From assembly GCA_036269075.1 (NCBI GenBank), contig DATASX010000019.1:1-64000 (forward strand): 64,000 nt of DNA. Reading direction: 5' to 3'. A program made the position numbers and the translations under genes. The number at the start of each line of letters is the position of its first letter. Within the stretch, counting starts at the first letter, position 1. Below, piece by piece: positions 53,138 to 60,651 of the stretch. Source of the stretch: Sporichthyaceae bacterium (lineage in GTDB: Bacteria; Actinomycetota; Actinomycetes; Sporichthyales; Sporichthyaceae). The notes under the pieces were generated by a model, which saw nothing but the letters and a program-made list of their open reading frames with translations, was not told where the DNA came from and did not search any database.

Positions 53138-53619
53138 AAGATGTCGTCGATGATGCTCTCGCCGATCCCGAATCCGATGCCCATCCCGGCGCCCTGAGCC
53201 AACGCGTTGCCGAAGCTGCCGCCCATGAACCGGCCCAGCAGCCCGCCGCCACCACCCTGCTGCGGTTGCTGGTACTGGGGCTGCGGCTGGTACTGCGGTT
53301 GCTGGTACTGCGGCTGCTGGTAGGCCTGCTGCTGGTAGGCCTGCTGCTGGTACGGGGCAGCGGCGACCGGTTGGTGGGCGTTGTTGACCACGAAGTCGTG
53401 CAATGCCTGGACGAGCGCGCCGACCTGTTGCTGCTCGGCCTGGATGGCCAGCGCGATCTCGCGCAGGTCCAAATTCCACTCCCGAGCCAGCGTGTCGCCA
53501 CCCGCCGCGGCCCCTTGGAGCTTCGTGCTCAGCGTCCGGATCGTCGCCAGTGTCTGGTCCGCCTGTGCCTGCAGGCGGGAGTGCGCCGCGTCGATGGTCT
53601 CCACGTCAGCCATGGCCAC
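53134..53619 (-). CDS. Coiled-coil protein with Gln/Tyr-rich repeats
   Basis: 161 residues. Residues 1-75 are alpha-helical and charged (AHSRLQAQADQTLATIRTLS and QVGALVQALHDFVVNN). Residues 85-120 are a run of QQAYQQ/QPQYQQ repeats with Pro, typical of prion-like or phase-separating segments. The C-terminus is GGGGGLLGRFMGGSFGNALA followed by a Gly-rich hydrophobic patch. GTG 53619 fits the spacing to AGGAG; ATG 53613 is also possible. No signal peptide. Family not recognised; the layout suggests a scaffold or a membrane-remodelling partner. Its stop codon lies in a dyad. Confidence 0.65.
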   Translation of the reverse strand: MAMADVETIDAAHSRLQAQADQTLATIRTLSTKLQGAAAGGDTLAREWNLDLREIALAIQAEQQQVGALVQALHDFVVNNAHQPVAAAPYQQQAYQQQAYQQPQYQQPQYQPQPQYQQPQQGGGGGLLGRFMGGSFGNALAQGAGMGIGFGIGESIIDDIF

Positions 53620-53806
53620 TGCATCTCCTCTTGAAACAACCGCCGCGCGAGTCGATCCCGCCGTGCGGCCGACGGGGCGCGGGGTGTTCCCGCGTCGGGA
53701 CCGAGCTTACGTCGGCGGGGCTTGCGCTGCCTCGAGCGACGTGGGTGATCGTTCCCGGTCTCGGCCCGGCCTTGACACGCGCGAATCGCGCCGGACAGGG
53801 TCGGGG

Positions 53807-54304
53807 ATGACCACCTTGGACCTCGAGGCCCTTGCGGCCCGGCGGGAACAGATCGCGGACAGCTACCTGAAGTCCCGTGCTGATCGCTCACCGAGCACTG
53901 CCCGCGGCATCCATCACGTGGCGCTGCTGTCCTCCGACGTCGAGACCACGGTGCGGTTCTACGACGGCATCCTCGGATTCCCGTTGGTCGAGGTGATGGA
54001 GAACCGCGACTACCCCGGGTCCACCCACTTCTTCTTCGACCTGGGTAACGACAACCTCCTGGCGTTCTTCGACTTCCCCGGGCTCGACGTCGGCGGCTAC
54101 GCCGAGGTGCTCGGCGGGCTGCACCACATCGCGATCTCAGTCAGCCCGCACAAGTGGGCTGCCGCAGCGGATCGACTGGCCGAGGCCGGCATTGAGCACA
54201 CCGTGCACAGCGACGTCTCGCTGTACTTCCGCGACCCCGACGGCGCGCGGCTGGAGCTGCTCGCCGACCCGCTCGGGGAGATGTACGGCACCGACATCCT
54301 CTGA
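53807..54304 (+). CDS. VOC-family protein, probable lyase/dioxygenase
   Basis: 165 residues. After a 30-residue helical start, the glyoxalase-type module begins at GIHHVALLSSDVETTVRFYD and continues with GFPLVEVMENRDYPGSTHFF and a second half with HHIAISVSPHKWAAAADRLA. It ends YFRDPDGARLELLADPLGEM. His and Glu positions fit a metal site. The start at 53807 is preceded by GGGTCGGGG; a TTGACA at 53772 could be the -35 box. The stop codon TGA is inside the dyad at 54301-54315. Reaction unknown. Confidence 0.85.
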   Translation: MTTLDLEALAARREQIADSYLKSRADRSPSTARGIHHVALLSSDVETTVRFYDGILGFPLVEVMENRDYPGSTHFFFDLGNDNLLAFFDFPGLDVGGYAEVLGGLHHIAISVSPHKWAAAADRLAEAGIEHTVHSDVSLYFRDPDGARLELLADPLGEMYGTDIL

Positions 54305-54315
54305 CGCAGCGTCAG
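54301..54315. repeat. CTGACGC-A-GCGTCAG dyad on the VOC stop codon
   Basis: A perfect 15-base palindrome whose TGA (54302-54304) is the stop of the VOC gene and whose right edge meets the kimA stop. It could act as a small terminator for both convergent genes. Confidence 0.6.
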
Positions 54316-56258
54316 GCCACGGTGGTCGGATCCTCGGCCGCCGCGGTTCGCGCCGAGGAGCGCAGTTGATACGGGACGCTGGTCACCAGCACGCCTGGTT
54401 CGAACAGCAGGCGGGCCTTCAGCCTCAGCGCGCTCTGGTTGTGCAGCAGCTGCTCCCACCAGCGGCCGACGACGTACTCGGGGATGAACACGGTGACCAC
54501 ATCGCGCGGGCCGGCGCGGTGCAGCCCGCGCAGATACTCCAGGACGGGGCGGACGATCTCCCGGTACGGGGAATCCAGCACCACCAAGGGAATGTCCAGG
54601 CCGGCCCGTTCCCAGTCCTCGCGCAGCTGCGCGGAGCCCTCCACGTCCAGGTTGACGGTCAGCGCAACCAGCGACGTGGGCCGGGCCGCCCGGGCCTGGG
54701 CCAGCGCACGCATCGTCGGCTTGTGCAGTTGGGAGACCAGCACCACCGCGCGAGTGTTCGAGGGCAGCCGCAGAGCCTCGCCGTCGTCCAGCGCGAGTTC
54801 GGCACTGACGTGCGCGTAATGCCGGCGGATCGACTTCATCATCGCGAACAGCGAGATCATCGCCAGGATCGCCAGCCAGGCTCCGTGCGTGACCTTCGTG
54901 TAGAGCACGACGATCAGCACGGTCGCGGTCGCCACCGCTCCGACGCCGCTCACCGCCCGCGACCGGTGGATCCGCGCCCGCCGCGCCGGATCCGCCACGG
55001 CCAGCGCCCGGTTCCAGTGGCGAACCATCCCGGCCTGGGACAGCGTGAAGCTGGTGAACACCCCGATGATGTAGAGCTGGATGAGCTTGTCGATGTCGGC
55101 GTTGAAGCCGACGATCAAGGCCGCGGCGAACCCGCCGAGCAGCACGATCCCGTTGCTGAACACAAGTTTGTCTCCGCGGTGCCGCAACTGCCGGGGCAGG
55201 TAGCGGGACTGCGCGAGGATCGAGGACAGCACCGGGAACCCGTTGAACGCGGTGTTCGCGGCCAGCACGAGGATCCCCGCGGTCGCGGCCTGATAGGCGT
55301 AGTAGAGCGGGTTGTGCCCACCGAAAGTCGACGCGGCCAATTGCGAGATCACCGACGGGTTCCCGGATTCCTGCGCGCGCGCATGCAGGTGCAGCGCCAA
55401 CACGGTGATGCCGACGAACATCGAAACGGCCAGGGCGCCCATCGCCATCAGGGTCAGGGCGGCGTTGCGCGCCTTGGGTTTGCGGAATGCGGGCACCCCG
55501 TTGCTGACCGCTTCGACCCCGGTCAGTGCGGTGCAGCCGGAGGCAAAAGCCTTCAGGCACAGCAGAACTGTGAAGACCCCGCCGATGTGTTCCGTGCGAA
55601 CCAGTTGCTGCCCGGCGGTGGCGGCCTGCGGCAGGTCACCGAGCACGTCGCGAACCGCGGCGACCGCGAACATCAGGAACGTCAGCACGATGAACAGGTA
55701 GGTCGGCACCGCGAAGGCCCGCCCGGACTCCCGCACACCGCGCAGATTCGCGACCACCAGCAACAGCACGAAGCCCACCGACATCGCGGCCGCGTGCTGT
55801 TGCAGCGACGGGAACGCGCTGGTGATCGCGACCACGCCGGACACTATCGAGACCGCGACGGTCATCACGTAGTCGACCAGCAATGCGCTGGCAGCGGTCA
55901 GTGCGGCGTTCTCGCCGAGGTTTTCAAGGCTGACCGCGAACGCGCCGCCACCGTTCGGGTAGGCGTAGCAGGTCTGCCGGTAGGAGGCCACGACGATCAC
56001 GAGCAGCATCGCTACCACCGCGGCGACCCAGGAGGCGTAGCCGATCGCGGCCGCGCCACCGGCGGCCAGCACCAGCACGATCTCCTCGGTGGCATAGGCA
56101 ACCGAGGAGATCGCGTCCGAGGCGAAGACCGGAAGCGCCAGCCACTTGGGCAGCAGCGTTTCCGACAACTGCTGGCTGCGCAGTGGACTGCCGACCAGCA
56201 CCCGCTTCACGACGCCGACGCGAGCCCCCCGTGGCGGGCTCCCCAAAGATTGAGCCAC
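54312..56258 (-). CDS. kimA: KimA-type potassium importer (APC superfamily)
   Basis: 648 residues with about 12 transmembrane helices and a cytoplasmic C-terminal domain. Segments matching KimA of Bacillus are ASYRQTCYAYPNGGGAFAVS, LLVDYVMTVAVSIVSGVVAI, LKAFASGCTALTGVEAVSNG and, in the C-terminus, LLHNQSALRLKARLL. KimA is a proton-coupled high-affinity K+ importer whose cytoplasmic domain binds cyclic di-AMP. The start is GTG 56258; GTG 56210 aligns better with the shorter Bacillus N-terminus and is an alternative. It diverges from the two-component genes at 56386 across 127 bases, which supports a potassium role. Confidence 0.88.
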   Translation of the reverse strand: MAQSLGSPPRGARVGVVKRVLVGSPLRSQQLSETLLPKWLALPVFASDAISSVAYATEEIVLVLAAGGAAAIGYASWVAAVVAMLLVIVVASYRQTCYAYPNGGGAFAVSLENLGENAALTAASALLVDYVMTVAVSIVSGVVAITSAFPSLQQHAAAMSVGFVLLLVVANLRGVRESGRAFAVPTYLFIVLTFLMFAVAAVRDVLGDLPQAATAGQQLVRTEHIGGVFTVLLCLKAFASGCTALTGVEAVSNGVPAFRKPKARNAALTLMAMGALAVSMFVGITVLALHLHARAQESGNPSVISQLAASTFGGHNPLYYAYQAATAGILVLAANTAFNGFPVLSSILAQSRYLPRQLRHRGDKLVFSNGIVLLGGFAAALIVGFNADIDKLIQLYIIGVFTSFTLSQAGMVRHWNRALAVADPARRARIHRSRAVSGVGAVATATVLIVVLYTKVTHGAWLAILAMISLFAMMKSIRRHYAHVSAELALDDGEALRLPSNTRAVVLVSQLHKPTMRALAQARAARPTSLVALTVNLDVEGSAQLREDWERAGLDIPLVVLDSPYREIVRPVLEYLRGLHRAGPRDVVTVFIPEYVVGRWWEQLLHNQSALRLKARLLFEPGVLVTSVPYQLRSSARTAAAEDPTTVA

Positions 56259-56291
56259 GACGAGCCACGATAAGTACCCCCCACCGGGTGT

Positions 56292-56333
56292 GCCCTCAAT
56301 GCGACCTCGGGATCCGGACGGCCGCCCTCAATG
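56292..56333. promoter_or_regulatory. Paired GCCCTCAATG repeats in the kimA/kinase intergenic region
   Basis: GCCCTCAATG occurs at 56292-56301 and 56324-56333, 32 bases apart (about three helical turns). Response regulators of the OmpR/KdpE class often bind such repeats, so these are candidate KdpE sites between the divergent genes. Confidence 0.4.
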
Positions 56334-56385
56334 AAATCTCAAGATCGCCTGCAGGTGGCTGTTCGGGGGTTGAACTGGGCGGGTC

Positions 56386-57762
56386 ATGGCTGTCGAACGG
56401 GGTCCGCGCGCGCCCGTCCCGGCTGCGGTCGTAGTGGCCGCCGGGTTCGGGGCGTTGCTGGCGCTCGACTGGGCGCTGTCAGCCGGCGACGGGCGCTCCG
56501 GGCTGGTGGCGCCCACCGTGGCCGCGGCGGCCGTTGTCGCCGTGGTCGCGTTCCTCGCCCCGGCCGCGGCGCCCGCGATCGCCGGCATCGGCTGGACCAC
56601 GCCGGCCGGTTTCGCGGCCCCGCCGTACCCGGACCTCAAGCCCGGCGGGACGTTGCCGGCCGCGGCGGCATTGTTCGCGGTCGCCGCAGTAGCAGCGCTG
56701 CTCGGTCGTGCCGTCCGGCGGGCTGGAACCGCGCGGGCCCGGACGGCCGAGGCGAGGGCCCTGCTCGATCTGGCACGCACCGTGCTGGCCGACGGGGACG
56801 ACCCCGCGGCGGTGCTCGCGCATCTGCGGGATCGCTGGGGGGCCAACGGGGAGCTGCTGGAGTTGCGCAACTCGCGGTGGATGCGGGTCGCGGGCGCGCC
56901 TGCTGACGGCACGCCGACCCTGTTGCGACCCGCCGACCCACCGTTTGCTCTACGGGTCGCCGGTGGCGACCGGATCCCGTCCGCGGTGCTGGAGGGCTAC
57001 GCCTATCAGGCGAGCGCGGCGCTGCAGCGGCGCCGCCGTAACGACGCGGCCGCCGCGGCCGAGACCCTGGCCGCCGCCGCGGGTGCCCGGGAGGCGTTGC
57101 TGGCGGCCGTCGGCCACACCCTGCGCACCCAGTTGACCCCGATCAAGGCAGCGGTCTCGTCGCTGCGGCAGCACGACGTGGCCTGGTCGCCGGCCGACCA
57201 GGAGGAGCTGCTGGCGACCATCGAGGAGTGCGCCGACCGACTGGCCGCGCAGATCGCGAACCTGCTCGACATGAGCCGGCTCTCGGCGGGCACGCTGACC
57301 CCGTTGCTGCGGCCGGCTGCGGTGCCGGAACTCGCGGCCGCAGTCCCGCGACCGGAGATCGAACTGGACCTGCCCGAGGACATCCCGTTGGTGCTCACCG
57401 ACCCGACGCTGCTGGCCCGCGCCCTGCGCAACCTGGTGGAGGACGCGGTCGGGCACGCCGGCCCGGACCAGCGGCCGCGGCTGACCGCGACGCGCGCCGG
57501 CGACCGCGTGGTGCTGCGCATCGTCGACCACGCCGCCGGGCACCGATCCGCGCTCTCGTTCGAGCCGTTCGACGGCATCGACGACCGGCACGCAGGCGCC
57601 GGGTTGGGCCTCGGCCTCGCGGTCGCCCGCGGCTTGGTGGAGGCCTGCGGCGGACATCTCGAGGCGATGGCGACCCCGGGCGGGGGCCGCACGATGTACT
57701 TGGACCTGCCGTGCGCGCCGCCCGAACCGGAGCAGGCACCCACTCCGGAGGTGCTCCGATGA
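56386..57762 (+). CDS. Sensor histidine kinase related to the KdpD C-terminal half, with degenerate ATP-binding motifs
   Basis: 458 residues. Two hydrophobic segments (about 10-35 and 45-75), then a helical region and a HisKA domain with LLAAVGHTLRTQLTPIKAAV, where His is the likely phosphorylation site. The catalytic domain follows: the N box reads RALRNLVEDAVGHAG (second Asn replaced by Asp) and the G1 box IVDHAAGHRSAL instead of DxGxG, while G2 is intact (GAGLGLGLAVARGLVEACGG). It lacks the KdpD N-terminal sensor and the Usp domain. The stop overlaps the kdpE start (ATGA). It may be a weak kinase or mainly a phosphatase for KdpE. Confidence 0.85.
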   Translation: MAVERGPRAPVPAAVVVAAGFGALLALDWALSAGDGRSGLVAPTVAAAAVVAVVAFLAPAAAPAIAGIGWTTPAGFAAPPYPDLKPGGTLPAAAALFAVAAVAALLGRAVRRAGTARARTAEARALLDLARTVLADGDDPAAVLAHLRDRWGANGELLELRNSRWMRVAGAPADGTPTLLRPADPPFALRVAGGDRIPSAVLEGYAYQASAALQRRRRNDAAAAAETLAAAAGAREALLAAVGHTLRTQLTPIKAAVSSLRQHDVAWSPADQEELLATIEECADRLAAQIANLLDMSRLSAGTLTPLLRPAAVPELAAAVPRPEIELDLPEDIPLVLTDPTLLARALRNLVEDAVGHAGPDQRPRLTATRAGDRVVLRIVDHAAGHRSALSFEPFDGIDDRHAGAGLGLGLAVARGLVEACGGHLEAMATPGGGRTMYLDLPCAPPEPEQAPTPEVLR

Positions 57763-58427
57763 CCCGGATCCTCGTCGTCGACGACGAACCGCAGATCCTG
57801 CGCGCGATGCGCATCAACCTGGCGGTGCGGGACTACGACGTCGCCACCGCCGCCGACGGCGCCGGCGCGCTGCGGGCCGCGGCCGCGACGCATCCCGACG
57901 TCGTCGTGCTAGATCTCGGCCTGCCGGACCTCGACGGCATCGCGGTGATCCAGGCCTTGCGCGGCTGGAGCAGCGTGCCGATCCTCGTGCTGTCCGGGCG
58001 CACCGGCAGCGGCGACAAGATCCAGGCGCTGGACGCGGGCGCCGACGACTACGTCACCAAGCCCTTCGACATCGACGAACTGCTGGCCCGCATCCGGGCC
58101 GTGACGCGGCGGGCGGTGTCTCCGGACGGTCAGTCGGCCACCGCCACGATCGGCGAGCACGTCATCGACCTTTCGGCGAAGACGATCTCCGGCGGGGTGC
58201 GCCTGACCCCGACCGAGTGGCACCTGCTGGAACTGCTGCTTCGCAATCCAGGCAAGCTTGTGACGCAGCGTCAGTTGTTGACCCAGGTCTGGGGCCCGCA
58301 CGCCGGCAACGAGTCGCACTACCTGCGTCAATACCTGGCCCAGTTGCGCCGCAAGCTGGAACCCGACCCGGGCCGCCCGGTCCACCTGCTGACCGAACCG
58401 GGCATGGGCTACCGATTCCAGCCGTGA
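57759..58427 (+). CDS. kdpE: KdpE-type response regulator
   Basis: 222 residues. The receiver domain has the acidic pair in ILVVDDEPQILRAMRI (Asp8/Asp9), phosphorylatable Asp52 in DVVVLDLGLPDLDG and the Lys in YVTKPFDIDELLARI. The OmpR-type winged helix ends with RQYLAQLRRKLEPDPGRPVH and PGMGYRFQP, the KdpE-like C-terminus. When phosphorylated it should activate K+-uptake genes under low potassium. It is coupled to the truncated kinase upstream. No kdpA or kdpB is next to it here; the kdpC-kdpD part of the operon lies 2.2 kb away on the other strand. Confidence 0.9.
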   Translation: MTRILVVDDEPQILRAMRINLAVRDYDVATAADGAGALRAAAATHPDVVVLDLGLPDLDGIAVIQALRGWSSVPILVLSGRTGSGDKIQALDAGADDYVTKPFDIDELLARIRAVTRRAVSPDGQSATATIGEHVIDLSAKTISGGVRLTPTEWHLLELLLRNPGKLVTQRQLLTQVWGPHAGNESHYLRQYLAQLRRKLEPDPGRPVHLLTEPGMGYRFQP

Positions 58428-58456
58428 GCCTGTTCCCGACCCATACGACGCGCCGG

Positions 58457-58930
58457 TCAGCCCATCTTGGAGTGATCCCAGCTGACGACCTTGGTCGCGG
58501 TCAGCACCAGCCCGACCCGCTTGGCGGCCTGCTGCTCGAACGCGGCGATCATCACCGACCGCTCGGCGTTGTAGGCCGAGCCGTACCGGTCGATCAGCGC
58601 CACTCCGATGTCGAAGGTCTGCTGGTAGTCCTCGACGACCTCGACGTCGCACTCCATCGAGACACCACGCAGCGCCAGATAGCTGTCGCCGGACTCGGCA
58701 AGCACGGTGGCCTCCGGCACCCGCCGCAGGTTCGCCGTCTTCTGCGACTTGGCGTAGGTCCAGGTGACCAGCACCGGGCGGCCGGCGTCGGGCTCGCGGA
58801 GCGCGTACCAGAGCGGCGCCAGGTGCGGGCGACCGCGCGGGCCGATCGTGGCCACCTGGATGACCTGCTGCCGCGCGAGGTAGGCGGCAACCTCGGCGGA
58901 ATCCATCCGGATCTCGGTGCGACGCGACAT
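58457..58930 (-). CDS. Pyridoxamine-5'-phosphate-oxidase-like flavin/F420 protein
   Basis: 157 residues with the split-barrel fold: VAAYLARQQVIQVATIGPRG, PHLAPLWYALREPDAGRPVL (the Leu-Trp-Tyr contact region), TYAKSQKTANLRRVPEATV and a C-terminal helix. Family members bind FMN, F420 or haem and reduce or protect small molecules. No cofactor-specific motif settles which. The start is ATG at 58930. It converges with kdpE, 29 bases away, so the two share no transcript. Confidence 0.8.
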   Translation of the reverse strand: MSRRTEIRMDSAEVAAYLARQQVIQVATIGPRGRPHLAPLWYALREPDAGRPVLVTWTYAKSQKTANLRRVPEATVLAESGDSYLALRGVSMECDVEVVEDYQQTFDIGVALIDRYGSAYNAERSVMIAAFEQQAAKRVGLVLTATKVVSWDHSKMG

Positions 58931-59072
58931 GGGGGAGGATTCTGCCTGAGCGTCCGCTTTGACTCCGACCGACCCGCTGACCGGTGCTCGCCGACGGGCT
59001 ACCGTTGGAACTTACGGCCGGTCGTCCGGCGTCGGCCGTGTCGGACCTTCCGCAGCGCCGGCAGAGGATGAG

Positions 59073-59345
59073 ATGAACACCGGCGCGCTCGTTCAGACCA
59101 CGGCGTTTCGCATTCCCCGGCCGGGACCGGGGTTCGGCCACGGTGGCGGCCTCGGTCACCACAGCTTCGGCCACATCGGGACGTTCCTGATCCACATGGC
59201 GATCTGGCACATGATCTCGCGGATGTTCATGCGGGTCCCGGGGCTGATCGGCCTGGTCCTGCTGGTCGCGGCGGTGGTTCTGCTGTCGCGTTTGTGGACC
59301 CGGCGCCGCACTAATCGCCCGGGGTGGACCCAGCGCCGCTGGTGA
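59073..59345 (+). CDS. Small single-pass membrane protein
   Basis: 90 residues. An N-terminal Gly/His-rich stretch (GPGFGHGGGLGHHSFGHIGT) precedes two hydrophobic segments (HMAIWHMISRMFM and VPGLIGLVLLVAAVVLLSRL), then a basic tail WTRRRTNRPGWTQRRW. The repeated His could bind metal, which fits the neighbouring metal exporter. The ATG at 59073 has GCAGAGGATG upstream. It overlaps the convergent exporter gene by 35 bases at the 3' end. Family not recognised. Confidence 0.6.
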   Translation: MNTGALVQTTAFRIPRPGPGFGHGGGLGHHSFGHIGTFLIHMAIWHMISRMFMRVPGLIGLVLLVAAVVLLSRLWTRRRTNRPGWTQRRW

Positions 59346-60384
59346 CCGACGGGGCGTGCGCGCCCGCCGGACTGACGTGGACCGTTGCAGCCGACAGGCG
59401 CGGCAACGCATGCAGCAGATGACGCTCCACGTGGTGCGCCACGTAGTGGGCCTCGCCGACCGACAGCGCGGGGTCGACGTCGATGTCCGCCTCGGCCCGC
59501 AACGTGTGGCCGACCCAGCGGATCCGTAGTTCCCGAACGGCTCCGACGCCCGGCACACCGGCCGCGGCCTGCGTCGCCGCGCCCACCAGCGCGGGGTCGA
59601 CGGCGTCCAGCAGCCGCGCTCCGATCGCAACGACCGCGCCGCGGAGCACCCCGAGAATCGCCACGGTGATCAGCAGCCCGACCACCGGGTCGGCCCACCG
59701 CCAACCCAGCCCGGAGCCGGCCGCTCCGAGCAGCACCGCGAGGCTGGTGAAGCCGTCGGTGCGGGCGTGCAGGCCGTCGGCCATCAACGCGGCCGAACCG
59801 ATCCGCCTGCCCACGCGGATCCGGTAGCGCGCCACGAGTTCGTTGCCGACGAAACCCAGCCCGGCGGCCAGTGCCACCGCGGCCAGATGGTGCACGGCCT
59901 GCTGATGGGTGAGCCGACGCACCGCCGTCCAACCGGCGACCGCCGAGGACAACGTGATCATCGCGATGACGAACAGGCCCGCGACGTCCTCGGCCCGGCC
60001 GTAGCCGTAGGTGAACCGGGGCGTGGCCGGACGCAGCGCCAACGCGAACGCGACCAGCAGCGGCAGGGCCGTCAGGGCGTCGGCGAAGTTGTGCAGGCAG
60101 TCCCCCAGCAGTGCGACCGACCCGGATGCGGCGGCCACGACGGCCTGACCTGCCGCGGTGGCCGCCAGCACCGCGAGGCTGATCCACAACGCCCGCCGTC
60201 CGGACGCGTCGTCGCGCAGCGCGGCGTCCACCGAGTCGGCCGGGTCGTGCGAATGGCCCCCGAACAACTCGCCGATCTCGTGCGCCAACCGGGCCCGGAG
60301 CGAACGGGGCTCGTGGTCGTGCTCGTCCTCGTGCGGCGCGTCGTCGTGATGCCCGTGCCCGTGTCCGTGTGCCACAGGTGCCAT
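59311..60384 (-). CDS. Cation diffusion facilitator (CDF) metal exporter
   Basis: 357 residues with six helices. A His/Asp-rich N-terminus (HGHGHGHHDDAPHEDEHDHE) suggests zinc or related metal binding. The transport sites follow the CDF pattern: LLGDCLHNFADALTALPLLV (HxxxD in helix 2) and LMADGLHARTDGFTSLAVLL (helix 5). The C-terminal domain contains VGHTLRAEADIDVDPALSVG and HHVERHLLHALPRLSAATVH, with metal-type His. It exports Zn, Co or similar using the proton gradient. The ATG at 60384 is used. Its 3' end overlaps the small membrane gene. Confidence 0.92.
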   Translation of the reverse strand: MAPVAHGHGHGHHDDAPHEDEHDHEPRSLRARLAHEIGELFGGHSHDPADSVDAALRDDASGRRALWISLAVLAATAAGQAVVAAASGSVALLGDCLHNFADALTALPLLVAFALALRPATPRFTYGYGRAEDVAGLFVIAMITLSSAVAGWTAVRRLTHQQAVHHLAAVALAAGLGFVGNELVARYRIRVGRRIGSAALMADGLHARTDGFTSLAVLLGAAGSGLGWRWADPVVGLLITVAILGVLRGAVVAIGARLLDAVDPALVGAATQAAAGVPGVGAVRELRIRWVGHTLRAEADIDVDPALSVGEAHYVAHHVERHLLHALPRLSAATVHVSPAGAHAPSVTSGAGSTPGD

Positions 60385-60651
60385 GGCAGCATCGAAATCG
60401 GATTGCAGCTACCGGCTTACTGCAAGCCACTCGCAGCTACCAGTCGCACCGAAGGTCCGTGTCCGGCCCGCGCACGACCGGACCGAGGTCCGGACGTCCG
60501 GGACTCGCGGGCCGGATGGACCGTTCGAATTGCGGACTGGCGTTTCTGCTGGCACGGGAGCGGTGCCGAGGAGAAGTCTCGCGTCGGCGCGCGGTCAAGT
60601 CGAGAGGTCCGGAATGTGACGCATGACGTCACATTTTGGCGACGCGCTCGA

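Noticed and set aside
54192-56273. 693-codon plus-strand frame opposite kimA
   Set aside because: Shadow of KimA; overlaps the real VOC gene end in another frame.
56259-56385. Cyclic di-AMP riboswitch before kimA
   Set aside because: The 127-base gap is short for this aptamer and lacks its conserved core.
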